This document shows positions 8,027 through 17,000 of a DNA stretch of 64,000 bases, piece after piece. This DNA comes from Anaerolineaceae bacterium. Lineage in GTDB: Bacteria; Chloroflexota; Anaerolineae; Aggregatilineales; Phototrophicaceae. Each line of letters starts with the position of its first letter. Position 1 is the first letter of the stretch. The translations under genes and the position numbers were made by a program. Under the pieces are notes generated by a model. That model saw only the letters and a program-made list of their open reading frames with translations, had not been told where the DNA came from and did not search any database. Where the stretch lies: the NCBI GenBank assembly GCA_002702065.1, contig NZXX01000012.1, forward strand, positions 372,001-436,000, written 5' to 3'.

Positions 8027-10141
8027 ATGGAAACGCAAGCAAAAGGACGACCGTTGTTTGATGGCCCGATTGTACGCCGGGCGGCTGTCGACGCGCTGCG
8101 CAAACTGAACCCGCGGCTGATGCTCAAAAACCCGGTGATGTTCGTGGTGGAAGTCGGCGCGGTGATGACAACGCTGATCGTGCTGACTAGCATAATGGCC
8201 GGACAGGTGGCCGACCTGAGCTTCAATATCCAGATCAGTCTGTGGCTGTGGTTCACGGTGATCTTTGCGAATTTTGCCGAAGCGATGGCCGAGGGGCGCG
8301 GCAAAGCCCAGGCGGATGCGCTGCGAAAAACACGCACGCAGATGATGGCGCGCAAGCTCGTCGATGGAATAAGCGGTAAAGAAGTGCGGGTACCGGCCAC
8401 ACAGCTGAAGCCCGGCGACCGGGTTGTGTGTGAAGCAGGGGACCAGATACCGGGCGATGGGGAGGTCATCGAAGGTGTCGCCAGTGTGGATGAATCCGCA
8501 ATCACCGGGGAATCCGCGCCGGTCATTCGCGAGAGCGGCGGTGATCGCAGCGCAGTCACCGGGGGGACGCGTGTGCTGAGTGACCGGATTATCATCCGTA
8601 TCACCGCGGAGCAGGGCAGTACGTTTATCGACCGTATGATTGCGCTTGTGGAAGGCGCGCAACGGCAGAAAACACCCAACGAAATCGCACTGACGATTCT
8701 GCTGTCGGGGCTGACAATCATCTTTTTGCTGGTGGTGGTGTCGCTGCGGGCATTTGTCCATTACAGCGAGGTGGAAGCGGGCATCATCGGCGAGACCGCG
8801 GCAACGCTGCCGATTTTGATTGCGCTGCTGGTATGCCTGATCCCGACCACCATTGGCGGGCTGCTGAGCGCGATCGGCATCAGCGGCATGGACCGGATGA
8901 TTCAGCGGAATGTGCTGGCAACCAGCGGGCGGGCGGTGGAGGCGGCTGGCGATGTGGATGTCCTGCTGCTGGATAAAACCGGGACGATCACACTGGGCAA
9001 CCGCATGGCTACTGCCTTTATTTGTGCGGATGGCGTTGAACCGGAGAAGCTGGCGGATGCTGCACAACTGTCGTCACTGGCCGACGAAACGCCGGAAGGG
9101 CGTTCGATCGTGGTGCTGGCGAAGGACCGCTTCAATATTCGCGGGCGCGATATGGCGCAGCTTCAGGCCGTGTTCGTCCCGTTCTCGGCCCAGACCCGCA
9201 TGAGCGGGGTTGATTTTTCGGCCCATAACGGGCGTCCGGCGCGTCAGATTCGCAAGGGCGCAGCGGATGCGATCCAGCGGTATGTGGGCGAACAGGGCGG
9301 ACGCTTTCCTGAGAGTGTGCAAACCGCGGTGGATACGATCGCGCGTAACGGCGGTACGCCGCTGGTGGTGGCGGAAAATGCCCACGTACTGGGCGTAATC
9401 GAATTGAAGGACATTGTGAAGGGCGGCATCAAGGAACGCTTCACGCAGCTGCGCAGCATGGGTATCCGCACGGTCATGATTACCGGGGATAACCCGCTGA
9501 CAGCGGCGGCGATTGCGGCTGAGGCGGGAGTCGATGACTTCATGGCGGAAGCGACGCCCGAAGACAAACTGAAGCGCATCCGGGAGGAGCAGCTCAACGG
9601 GCATCTGGTCGCCATGACCGGCGACGGCACGAATGATGCCCCTGCGCTGGCTCAGTCTGATGTCGGGGTTGCCATGAACACCGGGACACAGGCAGCTCGT
9701 GAGGCGGGCAACATGGTCGACCTGGACAGTGATCCGACCAAGCTGATCGAGGTGGTGGAGATTGGCAAACAACTGCTGATGACACGCGGCGCGCTGACGA
9801 CGTTCAGCATCGCCAACGATGTGGCCAAATACTTTGCCATCCTGCCAGCGCTGTTTGCCGCGCTTTACGCCCTCACGCCTGCGAAGGCCGGGCCACTGGC
9901 GGCGCTGAACATCATGCAGTTGACCTCGCCCCAGAGCGCCATTCTCAGCGCGATCATCTTCAATGCCCTCATTATTGTCGCGCTGATTCCGCTGGCTTTG
10001 CGCGGTGTGGGCTATCAGCCGATGGGCGCGGCAGCGGTGCTCCGTCGTAACCTGCTGATCTATGGCGCGGGTGGCCTGATCGTCCCCTTCATCGGCATTA
10101 AGCTGATCGACGTGCTTATCAGCCTGTTCGGTTTGGTCTAA
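8027..10141 (+). CDS. kdpB: Potassium-transporting ATPase subunit B (P-type ATPase)
   Basis: 704 aa from the ATG at 8027, with AAGGAG 8 nt upstream; GTG 8018 and ATG 8021 are too close to it. P-type features: ITGESAPV in the actuator domain, DKTGTIT with the phosphorylated Asp near residue 316, KGAADAI in the nucleotide domain, and MTGDGTNDAPALAQSDVG in the hinge. FANFAEAMAEGRGKAQ and the SPQSAILSAIIFNALII region are KdpB-specific. It hydrolyses ATP to drive K+ uptake through KdpA. It overlaps the kdpA end region, and kdpC starts 17 bp after its stop. Confidence 0.97.
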   Translation: METQAKGRPLFDGPIVRRAAVDALRKLNPRLMLKNPVMFVVEVGAVMTTLIVLTSIMAGQVADLSFNIQISLWLWFTVIFANFAEAMAEGRGKAQADALRKTRTQMMARKLVDGISGKEVRVPATQLKPGDRVVCEAGDQIPGDGEVIEGVASVDESAITGESAPVIRESGGDRSAVTGGTRVLSDRIIIRITAEQGSTFIDRMIALVEGAQRQKTPNEIALTILLSGLTIIFLLVVVSLRAFVHYSEVEAGIIGETAATLPILIALLVCLIPTTIGGLLSAIGISGMDRMIQRNVLATSGRAVEAAGDVDVLLLDKTGTITLGNRMATAFICADGVEPEKLADAAQLSSLADETPEGRSIVVLAKDRFNIRGRDMAQLQAVFVPFSAQTRMSGVDFSAHNGRPARQIRKGAADAIQRYVGEQGGRFPESVQTAVDTIARNGGTPLVVAENAHVLGVIELKDIVKGGIKERFTQLRSMGIRTVMITGDNPLTAAAIAAEAGVDDFMAEATPEDKLKRIREEQLNGHLVAMTGDGTNDAPALAQSDVGVAMNTGTQAAREAGNMVDLDSDPTKLIEVVEIGKQLLMTRGALTTFSIANDVAKYFAILPALFAALYALTPAKAGPLAALNIMQLTSPQSAILSAIIFNALIIVALIPLALRGVGYQPMGAAAVLRRNLLIYGAGGLIVPFIGIKLIDVLISLFGLV

Positions 10142-10158
10142 CAAAGGACACACACATC

Positions 10159-10746
10159 ATGATACAGACAATCTCTCTCGCCCTGCGCGCGCTGGTGGTG
10201 CTCACACTGCTCACCGGTGTTGTTTATCCGCTGGTGATTACCGGCATCGCGCAGGCGATTTTTCCCGCACAGGCCAATGGCAGTCTGGTTGAGGTGGATG
10301 GGGTCGTGATCGGGTCCGAGCTGGTTGGTCAACAGACGGAGGATGAACGTTACTTCTGGTGGCGTCCGTCTGCCGTCAATTATATGCTGGGGTCGAATGC
10401 CTCCAACCTCGGTTCATCGGGGGCGACGAACTTCGGGCCAACAAGCGCAGCGATGGCGGCGCAGGTGGCTGAACGGCGGGAATGGTTGCGAGCAGTCAAC
10501 GGTCTGCCGGAAACCATGCCCGTTCCCCGCGATCTGTTGTTCGCCTCCGGCAGCGGTCTGGACCCGCATATCAGCCCGGATGCCGCGTATATACAGGTGA
10601 ACCGGGTGGCGGCGGCGCGCGGCCTGGCGACGGAACCAGTCGCGGCGCTGGTCGAGCAGGCTGTTGAATGGCCGCAGCTTGGCTTTTTAGGTGAGCCACG
10701 CGTGAATGTGCTGCGGCTCAATCTGGCATTGGATGCCTTACAATAA
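10159..10746 (+). CDS. kdpC: Potassium-transporting ATPase subunit C
   Basis: 195 aa with one N-terminal membrane helix (about residues 8-32) and a periplasmic domain. Hallmarks are LTGVVYPLVITGIAQ, YFWWRPSAVNY, SGLDPHISPDAA and the end segment VNVLRLNLALD. KdpC stabilises nucleotide binding and assembly of the Kdp complex. It is the last structural gene; the kdpD start lies 4 bp after its stop, so the sensor kinase is likely co-transcribed. Confidence 0.96.
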   Translation: MIQTISLALRALVVLTLLTGVVYPLVITGIAQAIFPAQANGSLVEVDGVVIGSELVGQQTEDERYFWWRPSAVNYMLGSNASNLGSSGATNFGPTSAAMAAQVAERREWLRAVNGLPETMPVPRDLLFASGSGLDPHISPDAAYIQVNRVAAARGLATEPVAALVEQAVEWPQLGFLGEPRVNVLRLNLALDALQ

Positions 10747-10750
10747 TGCT

Positions 10751-13447
10751 ATGAGCGATTACCGTCCCGACCCGGATCGCCTGCTGGCGGCTGTACAGAA
10801 AGATGAGGCTCGCCAGCAGCGCGGCAAACTCAAAATCTTCATCGGTATGGCCGCTGGTGTGGGTAAAACCTACGCCATGCTCGATGCCGCCAGGCAACTG
10901 CGGGCCGAGGGCGTTGACGTGGTCGTCGGTTTCGTCGAAACCCATGGCCGGGCGGAGACGGAAGCCTTGCTCAGCCAGCTGGAGGTGATGCCGCGCAAGG
11001 CACTGGCGTATCGCGAGGCGTGGCTGGAGGAACTGGACACCGACGCCCTGCTCACCCGGCAGCCCAAACTGGCCCTTGTGGATGAACTGGCACACTCCAA
11101 TGTGCCGGGTTCGCGTCATGCCAAACGCTACCAGGATGTGATTGAACTGCTCGAAGCAGGAATTGATGTCTGGACAACGGTGAATGTTCAGCATTTCGAG
11201 AGCCGCGCCGATGCCGTGAAGCAGATCACGGGTATTACGGTGCACGAACGGGTGCCCGACTCCATCCTGGATATGGCTGATGAGATCGAACTGGTTGATC
11301 TGTCGCCGGATGACCTGCGCAAGCGGTTGGCCGAAGGCAAGGTCTATACGCCGGAACGCATCGACGTGGCCGCCAGTAATTTTTTCCGAACCGGCAACTT
11401 GACTGCGCTCCGCGAAATGGCGCTGCGCCTGACTGCCGAACATGTCGACCACAAGTTGCAGGATTATATGCAGCTCAAGCAGATTGCTGGCCCCTGGAAA
11501 TCACGCGAGCGCCTGATGGTGGCCGTCGGGGCAAGCCCGTTTTCGGAGCAGTTGATTCGCTGGACGCGGCGTATGGCCTATAACCTGGAGGCCCCCTGGA
11601 TAGCCGTTCATGTCGAAACGGGGCAGACGCTGTCGCCCGATGCCCAGGAACGACTGGCGCGGAACCTTGATCTGGTGCGCAGCCTCGGCGGGGAAATTGT
11701 GACCACAACCGGTGAAACAATCGCCGATGCGCTGCTGCATATCGCCCGCCAGCGCAATGTCACTCAGATTGTCATTGGCAAGCCCGGCCAGCAGCGCTGG
11801 ATGAAACTGTTCCGGCAGCCCTCGATGATTGACCGGCTCATCAGTGGCAGCGGCGATATTGATGTTTATGTGGTCACGGGCGAAAAACCGGAGTCCGCAC
11901 CTCCGCCGCGACAATGGCAGGCTCCATCCGCCAGCCCGTCATCCTGGCTTCAGTCTCTGCTGGCTCTGGCCATTGTGGGCAGCGTCACCGGCCTGAATCT
12001 GTTGATTGTGAATTGGCTGCCCTGGGTGCGGTATCAGGCGGTAGGGCTGACGGAACTGCTGGCAGTTCTGTTGATCGCGGTCTATCTGGGGCGCGGCCCG
12101 GCGCTGCTGGCTGCCACCGCCAGTGCCATTTCCTGGAACTTTCTGTTTATTGAACCGCGCCTGACCTTTGAAGTGTCTCAGGTTCAGGATGTGATTCTGC
12201 TGTTTTTATACTTTGCCATTGCGCTGTTTACCGGCAACCTGACCGCGCGCATCCGGCGGCAGGAACGGCAGGCCCGCGCCAGTGCCGAACGGACGATGGC
12301 CCTCTATACGCTGGCGCACGAGACAGCGATGGCCGTCACCATGGACGATATTCTGCAAACGAGTGTGTTGCAGATCGCCCAGGTTTTTGACGCTCAGGTG
12401 GCGATTATGCTCACCGGTGAGCATAACCTGGTCCGCGAGCCGCATCCTTGCAGTACGTTTCCGATCGACGAAAAAGATTATGCGGTGGCGTTGTGGGTTT
12501 ATCAAAACCGGAAAACGGCGGGTGCATTTACGGATACTCTGCCGCTGGCCTCTGCCCAGTTCTTCCCGCTGCTGACGCCGGACCGCACCGTCGGGGTTAT
12601 CGGCATTCGCACGCGCAGTCAGTCGCGCTTAACATTCGAGCAGGAAGTTCTGCTGCAAACGTTTGTCAGCCTGGTTGCGCTGGTTATCGAGCGGGAACTG
12701 CTGGATGAAGCCGCGGCGCAATCCGCTGTGTTACGAGAATCCGAAAAGCTCTACACCGCACTGCTGAATTCGATATCGCATGAACTGCGCACGCCTATCG
12801 CCACCATCACGGGTGCGGCCAGCAGCCTGATCGACCCCATGACCAGCACCCACGAGGAATCAAGGGGTAGGTTGATTGACGATATTCAGATCGCGGCCCG
12901 GCGGCTGAACCGGCTGGTCGAAAATCTGCTGGATATGTCGCGGTTGGAAAGTGGCCGGCTGATGTTGAAGTGGGAGTGGTGCGATGTGGGCGACATCATC
13001 GGGGTTGCGGTCCAGCGGATGACCCCCTGTTTCGACGTTCATCCGCTTACCATCCAACTGCCACCGGACCTGCCGCTGATACAGGCGGACTTTGTGCTGT
13101 TGGAACAGGTCATCGTCAATCTGCTGGATAATGCCTGCACCTATACCCCTGCTGGTACGGCTGTGACGATAGCGGCTTCACTGTCTCCCACACGGCTGCA
13201 ACTCGCCGTCCGCGACTCCGGTCCGGGCATCCCGCCGTCGGATCTGGATCATATTTTTGACAAATTCTATCGGGTGTCCGGCACCATCCCCGGCGGAACA
13301 GGGCTGGGTTTGTCGATCTGTCGGGGGCTGATTGAGGCGCATGGCGGAACCCTGACCGCCGAAAATATGCCTGAAGGGGGCGTGCAGTTTGTGATTCGCC
13401 TGCCGCTGAAAGGTAGCCCGCCACCGGTTCAAGAGGCTCAGCTATGA
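10751..13447 (+). CDS. kdpD: Full-length KdpD sensor histidine kinase
   Basis: 898 aa from the ATG at 10751, placed right after kdpC. Order: KdpD N-domain with Walker A GMAAGVGKT (about 33-41) and LALVDELAHSNVPGSRHAKRY divided over the B-box region; a UspA-like domain (about 235-365); four DUF4118 helices (about 400-500); GAF (about 520-650); HisKA with SHELRTP (His near 676); and HATPase with NLLDNACTYTP and GTGLGLSICRG. It senses K+ limitation or turgor and phosphorylates KdpE. It overlaps the following kdpE by four bases (ATGA). A shorter KdpD-like kinase lies on the other side of the operon. Confidence 0.96.
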   Translation: MSDYRPDPDRLLAAVQKDEARQQRGKLKIFIGMAAGVGKTYAMLDAARQLRAEGVDVVVGFVETHGRAETEALLSQLEVMPRKALAYREAWLEELDTDALLTRQPKLALVDELAHSNVPGSRHAKRYQDVIELLEAGIDVWTTVNVQHFESRADAVKQITGITVHERVPDSILDMADEIELVDLSPDDLRKRLAEGKVYTPERIDVAASNFFRTGNLTALREMALRLTAEHVDHKLQDYMQLKQIAGPWKSRERLMVAVGASPFSEQLIRWTRRMAYNLEAPWIAVHVETGQTLSPDAQERLARNLDLVRSLGGEIVTTTGETIADALLHIARQRNVTQIVIGKPGQQRWMKLFRQPSMIDRLISGSGDIDVYVVTGEKPESAPPPRQWQAPSASPSSWLQSLLALAIVGSVTGLNLLIVNWLPWVRYQAVGLTELLAVLLIAVYLGRGPALLAATASAISWNFLFIEPRLTFEVSQVQDVILLFLYFAIALFTGNLTARIRRQERQARASAERTMALYTLAHETAMAVTMDDILQTSVLQIAQVFDAQVAIMLTGEHNLVREPHPCSTFPIDEKDYAVALWVYQNRKTAGAFTDTLPLASAQFFPLLTPDRTVGVIGIRTRSQSRLTFEQEVLLQTFVSLVALVIERELLDEAAAQSAVLRESEKLYTALLNSISHELRTPIATITGAASSLIDPMTSTHEESRGRLIDDIQIAARRLNRLVENLLDMSRLESGRLMLKWEWCDVGDIIGVAVQRMTPCFDVHPLTIQLPPDLPLIQADFVLLEQVIVNLLDNACTYTPAGTAVTIAASLSPTRLQLAVRDSGPGIPPSDLDHIFDKFYRVSGTIPGGTGLGLSICRGLIEAHGGTLTAENMPEGGVQFVIRLPLKGSPPPVQEAQL

Positions 13448-14136
13448 GCAGTGGGGCGATCATTCTCATTGTCGATGACGAAATCCAGATTCGCCGATTT
13501 CTCAGGATTACGCTGGAAGCCAACGGCTATCGTGTGCACGAAACCGAAACCGGGCAGGCGGCACTCGCAAAAGCGGCGCAACTGCGCCCAGACCTGATTA
13601 TCCTCGATCTGGGGTTGCCTGATCTGGATGGGTTGGCCGTGCTGCATCGTCTGCGAGAATGGACAAAAACCCCGATTATTATTCTGTCGGTGCGCGATAC
13701 AGACCGTGACAAGGTGGCCGCCCTGGATTCTGGTGCCGATGATTATCTGACGAAGCCGTTCAGTGTCGATGAACTGATGGCGCGGGTGCGTGTGGCCCGC
13801 CGTCATGCGCTGCCGGAAGAACAGGCGCGCGATGTGTTTGCTGCGGGTTCTCTGTTCGTCGATTTGTCACGCCGGGTTGTGACCGTGCGGGGTGAAACCA
13901 TCAAGCTGTCTCCGACAGAATACGCGTTGCTGCGCCTGATGATTCAACATGCGGGCAAGGTCTTGACTCACCGCCAGATTCTGCGCGAGGTCTGGGGACC
14001 TGAATATATCAATGAGACCCATTATCTGCGGGTGTATTTCGCCCAGCTCCGGCAGAAGCTTGAAGATAATCCCGCCCTGCCCAAACTTTTGTTGACGGAA
14101 CCGGGTGTGGGCTACCGGCTGGTTTCACCAGAATAG
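13444..14136 (+). CDS. kdpE: KdpE response regulator (second copy)
   Basis: 230 aa. Receiver domain (IVDDEIQIRRF, phospho-acceptor Asp55 in IILDLGLPD, K in DYLTKPFSVDELMARV) and OmpR winged helix (LSPTEYALLRLMIQHAGKV, TEPGVGYRL). The start overlaps the kdpD stop in ATGA, so translation is coupled. It is the standard partner of the adjacent full-length KdpD. It differs in many positions from the KdpE at 4007, so the pairs are not a recent duplication. Confidence 0.94.
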   Translation: MSSGAIILIVDDEIQIRRFLRITLEANGYRVHETETGQAALAKAAQLRPDLIILDLGLPDLDGLAVLHRLREWTKTPIIILSVRDTDRDKVAALDSGADDYLTKPFSVDELMARVRVARRHALPEEQARDVFAAGSLFVDLSRRVVTVRGETIKLSPTEYALLRLMIQHAGKVLTHRQILREVWGPEYINETHYLRVYFAQLRQKLEDNPALPKLLLTEPGVGYRLVSPE

Positions 14137-14173
14137 TCGATTGGGCAAAGAGGTTCCTTTAGTTGTGCTGGCT

Positions 14174-14220
14174 TTCCCTCCCCCCCGGTGGGTCCCTAAT
14201 TGGCCGTAAGCGCATATTGT
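14174..14220 (+). promoter_or_regulatory. C-rich-box promoter 1 (small membrane protein)
   Basis: The 20-mer TTCCCTCCCCCCCGGTGGGT (14174-14193) is followed after exactly 21 nt by TATTGT (14215-14220). The same word and spacing recur at 14773 and 16051. The predicted start is near 14227, about 28 nt before the ATG at 14255. Confidence 0.65.
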
Positions 14221-14254
14221 TTTTCCAACGACAACCTCAGTTGGAGTCCATGCC

Positions 14255-14581
14255 ATGCCTTACCCATTTCCGGATTTTCATCATGATAAGCACAAGCCAT
14301 ATGGCAGTGACAGTCGCTTAATCAAGCATCTGCCAGGACCGCCTCGTGATTCCTTTGCAGACAATGATGAGGCCGACGAGGCTCCTGTGGGTTGGCTTGA
14401 GGAAATGATCAGCGAAAGCATGGGCATCGTTATCCTGGTTTTCGCTTTCGGAGCAGTGGTTGCACTCGCGAATTCTGAGCCGGATGTTTTGGGCAGCGCC
14501 TGGTCGTTTGCGAAGTCCAATTCACTGGGCCTATTGGCAGTTCACTGGATTGTGGGTGTTATGAAGGCCGTATTCAAATAG
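14255..14581 (+). CDS. Small membrane protein, family not recognised
   Basis: 108 aa. GGAG lies 8 nt before the ATG. The N-terminal half is hydrophilic and rich in His, Asp and Pro (PYPFPDFHHDKHKPYG...NDEADEAP). Two hydrophobic segments follow: about 57-73 (GIVILVFAFGAVVALA) and about 89-107 (SLGLLAVHWIVGVMKAVF). No conserved domain is recognised. It is preceded by the C-rich-box promoter it shares with the genes at 14931 and 16185, so it probably belongs to a small co-regulated set encoding envelope or stress proteins. That it is a real gene rests on the ribosome site, promoter and membrane pattern. Confidence 0.65.
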   Translation: MPYPFPDFHHDKHKPYGSDSRLIKHLPGPPRDSFADNDEADEAPVGWLEEMISESMGIVILVFAFGAVVALANSEPDVLGSAWSFAKSNSLGLLAVHWIVGVMKAVFK

Positions 14582-14930
14582 CCGGTTAGACCATCCACGC
14601 CCTGCCAGCGGTGTTCATGGACCGCGTCTTTATGCTGCCCCAGAGCATGGGACGCGCGAAATTCAGATCAACGCGTTACCTTCGAACCGACCAGAGAAGC
14701 ATCTCAACCAGCACGCGATGCCTGCTGGTATGTTCATTTGATGGCATGCCTTCGCTGCAATGTCCTCTCCATTTCCCTCCCCCCCGGTGGGTTACCAATC
14801 GCCGGTGAAGCCATACAGTCATGGATAGGACGCTCCGTAACCAACGGTGTGTTTGGACCAAAAACCATGCTGATTGAGATGGTTTCTGGTTACCCATTGC
14901 TCACATAAGCCATCAACAGGGAGGAAAAAC
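14582..14930. other. Intergenic region holding the second C-rich-box promoter
   Basis: About 350 bp without a supported gene. A 65-codon open frame at 14611 runs across the promoter box and has no coding character. The right half contains the promoter at 14773-14819. Confidence 0.5.
14773..14819 (+). promoter_or_regulatory. C-rich-box promoter 2 (secreted protein 14931)
   Basis: An identical 20-mer at 14773-14792, then 21 nt, then TACAGT (14814-14819). The predicted start is near 14826, leaving a leader of about 105 nt before the ATG at 14931. Confidence 0.65.
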
Positions 14931-15911
14931 ATGGCGAGCATTCCGTTTCTTAAAGCGGGTCAAGCCCGCGACTATATGGCGAAGGTGAAGATGATAGCGC
15001 CCGTCATAGTCTTCGTTTTGCTGTTTATGCTTCTGGGCGGTCACGTTGTCTATGCTCAATCCCCAGAATTCGGTGACCATAGGTGGGTGACCGCATTTGA
15101 TCATGCGCGGGTTTCTGCGGAGTGGCCTGGAAATCCTATTGATTGTAATCGAGGCCATAACTCTCGCGAGGAAATCTATGTCCCTGAACCTGGCTACGCA
15201 ATTCTGGAACATCGTGTGATCGAGCATAGTCGAAGCAATGGCAGTGCTGGTGTAAGCACATTGGCTGCGGATATGGATATCGCCACCTATGAAATGACAG
15301 ACAGAGAATATCAGTCTGCTATCAATGCTGCCTATCGAGACGGTGCAGAAAGTTATGCGGCTGATCTGGAGATCCAGCGTAGAAATCATCTGGAGGTAAT
15401 TCGTCGTTACACATCGAGTCATACTGCCTTGCGCTTGCGCTTGGAAGCAACGGCCAGTGGTAATTGTGCAGATAAAAAACGTGGATGGATCGAAGTTTCG
15501 GTACGGGCGCTTGTGATGTACGTAGGCGATTCGAATCCCAACGCGATGGCATTAAACATCCGCCAATCCTCGCAGGCTGTGGACTTTCAGGTTGATCGCT
15601 GGGGGGCATATTGCATCATAAACAGAACAGGCCGAGTCCTGAATTATCGCTATCGTTGGGGCCAGGGGGATTGGCAGACGACCCCCATTGATCCCGATCA
15701 ATCATGGGTCCATTCGTGGTCCTACGAGGGTTCGTTCAGTTCACCGGATGCACAGATTCAGTTCGATGCGGATTTAACAAATGGAACCGAATGGGTTACA
15801 TACGACCTCTCACGTTACCGCATCTCCGAAAAAACCTGTCAACAAGCCTATCGATACGAGTTTGTAACCTCTGGCAATAATCGCGTCGATCTTAAATCCA
15901 TTAGTGGATAA
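14931..15911 (+). CDS. Secreted or anchored protein of unknown function
   Basis: 326 aa. GGGAGG lies 6 nt before the ATG at 14931. An N-terminal hydrophobic stretch (about 21-43, APVIVFVLLFMLLGGHVVYA) ending in an AXA-like site suggests export. The mature part has Cys residues in a pattern compatible with disulfides (DCNRGHN, GNCADKK, AYCIINRTG, KTCQQAY). The last 110 residues look like a beta-rich domain (GRVLNYRYRWGQGDWQTTPI). I recognise no family. It shares its promoter element with the genes at 14255 and 16185. Confidence 0.72.
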   Translation: MASIPFLKAGQARDYMAKVKMIAPVIVFVLLFMLLGGHVVYAQSPEFGDHRWVTAFDHARVSAEWPGNPIDCNRGHNSREEIYVPEPGYAILEHRVIEHSRSNGSAGVSTLAADMDIATYEMTDREYQSAINAAYRDGAESYAADLEIQRRNHLEVIRRYTSSHTALRLRLEATASGNCADKKRGWIEVSVRALVMYVGDSNPNAMALNIRQSSQAVDFQVDRWGAYCIINRTGRVLNYRYRWGQGDWQTTPIDPDQSWVHSWSYEGSFSSPDAQIQFDADLTNGTEWVTYDLSRYRISEKTCQQAYRYEFVTSGNNRVDLKSISG

Positions 15912-16050
15912 CGTTTTTATTCCGATGATCGACCTTTGCCGATAACCACGCTGGTGTTTCGCCAAAATCATGGCCTGTCGTGAAAAGGCGGGACACCAGT
16001 CGATGATTGAGTGCAGATTGGCAAAGACTCTCTTGTGTCTCATGATCGTA

Positions 16051-16097
16051 TTCCCTCCCCCCCGGTGGGTAACACCAAATGCTCAACCGCTTATAGT
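16051..16097 (+). promoter_or_regulatory. C-rich-box promoter 3 (DUF1059 gene 16185)
   Basis: An identical 20-mer at 16051-16070, then 21 nt, then TATAGT (16092-16097). The predicted start is near 16104, leaving a leader of about 80 nt before the ATG at 16185. Confidence 0.65.
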
Positions 16098-16184
16098 GAT
16101 CACAATTCATTTTAGTAACTGGGATTATCAAACAAAATGTCCCAGGTTCAGCCAGATTGAGGGTTCATGAGAGGGGTAAGCGAG

Positions 16185-16373
16185 ATGGCAAAAGTACTGC
16201 GGTGTAAACAGATCGGCCCGGATGCTCATTGCGCGTTTGAGGCCCATGGCGAGACAAACGAGGACATTCTACAGCAGGTGGCGGAACACGCGGCGACGGT
16301 TCATGGAATGACGGAAATCCCGGATGAACTGGTCCAAAAGGTGATCGCCAACATTCAGACCGAACAGCGATGA
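16185..16373 (+). CDS. DUF1059 small protein (copy 1)
   Basis: 62 aa, starting at ATG 16185, which has GAGGGG 8-9 nt upstream; an in-frame ATG at 16167 has no ribosome site. The pattern LRCKQIGPDAHCAFEAHGET-NEDILQQVAEHAATVHGMTEIPDELV matches the DUF1059 family of about 60-residue proteins. The two Cys (C8, C17) and two His (H35, H41) may form a metal site, as proposed for this family. Its function is unknown. A close paralogue lies at 18579. It is behind the third C-rich-box promoter and 99 bp before the SnoaL-like gene, possibly in one transcript. Confidence 0.82.
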   Translation: MAKVLRCKQIGPDAHCAFEAHGETNEDILQQVAEHAATVHGMTEIPDELVQKVIANIQTEQR

Positions 16374-16472
16374 ATGCACGATGACATGAACGGGGAGGGC
16401 AGTCTATTGCCGTGAAACCGGAACTGTTTTCGAAGGGCAATACCCATCGTCAAAGAGATAAGGAGTATTACG

Positions 16473-16946
16473 ATGTCAAGGTCATTTTTTAAGCTGGTTA
16501 TGGTGGCCGCCTTCGTCTTCGGCGCAGGCATTGTGGTCGCTCAGGATGATATGTCCATGGAGATCGAGGCGGTCACGACCGTGGTGACCGAGGACTATGG
16601 TGGATATGTGAACGCGCATGATGCCGAAGGCTACATCACCATGTTTTCCGAGGATGTGCTGTGGGCACCACCCAATGGACCTGATCAGACCGACGCGGAA
16701 GGCATTCAGAATGCCGTTCAAGGGTTATTTGATCGCTTTGCGTTTGACGTGGAACCGCAGGCTGATGAGGTCGAAATCCTGGGTGATGTGGCCTATGTCG
16801 TCGGGACCGTCGACGGTGTACTGACGCCCCGGTCCGGTGAAGACCCGGTAACGATTAAGTTCCGCGTCCTCTGGATGCTGCGCAACGAAGATGGGGACTG
16901 GAAAATTTTCCGGCAAATCTGGAACAACAAGCCTGTCGAGGCGTAA
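16473..16946 (+). CDS. Secreted SnoaL/DUF4440-like protein
   Basis: 157 aa with a clear signal peptide (about 1-23, LVMVAAFVFGAGIVVAQ). The mature part has the NTF2-like fold pattern of the SnoaL/DUF4440 family: an N-terminal helix (TVVTEDYGGYVNAHDAEGY), then strands ITMFSEDVLWAPP and FRVLWMLRNEDGDWKIFRQIW. AAGGAG lies 9 nt before the ATG. Members can be small catalytic or ligand-binding domains, and no active site can be assigned here. It may share the transcript of the preceding DUF1059 gene. Confidence 0.82.
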   Translation: MSRSFFKLVMVAAFVFGAGIVVAQDDMSMEIEAVTTVVTEDYGGYVNAHDAEGYITMFSEDVLWAPPNGPDQTDAEGIQNAVQGLFDRFAFDVEPQADEVEILGDVAYVVGTVDGVLTPRSGEDPVTIKFRVLWMLRNEDGDWKIFRQIWNNKPVEA

Positions 16947-17000
16947 CGCTCCACGGAGGGCTGTGAGTTTATAAAGATAGAATATATCGCCAACTGCAAT

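Noticed and set aside
7676..9067. A 463-codon minus-strand frame over kdpA/kdpB
   Set aside because: The His/Arg/Gln-rich composition is typical of antisense frames in GC-rich genes; kdpB is unambiguous.
14611..14808. Short plus-strand frame between two small genes
   Set aside because: It runs through the C-rich promoter box and has no ribosome site.
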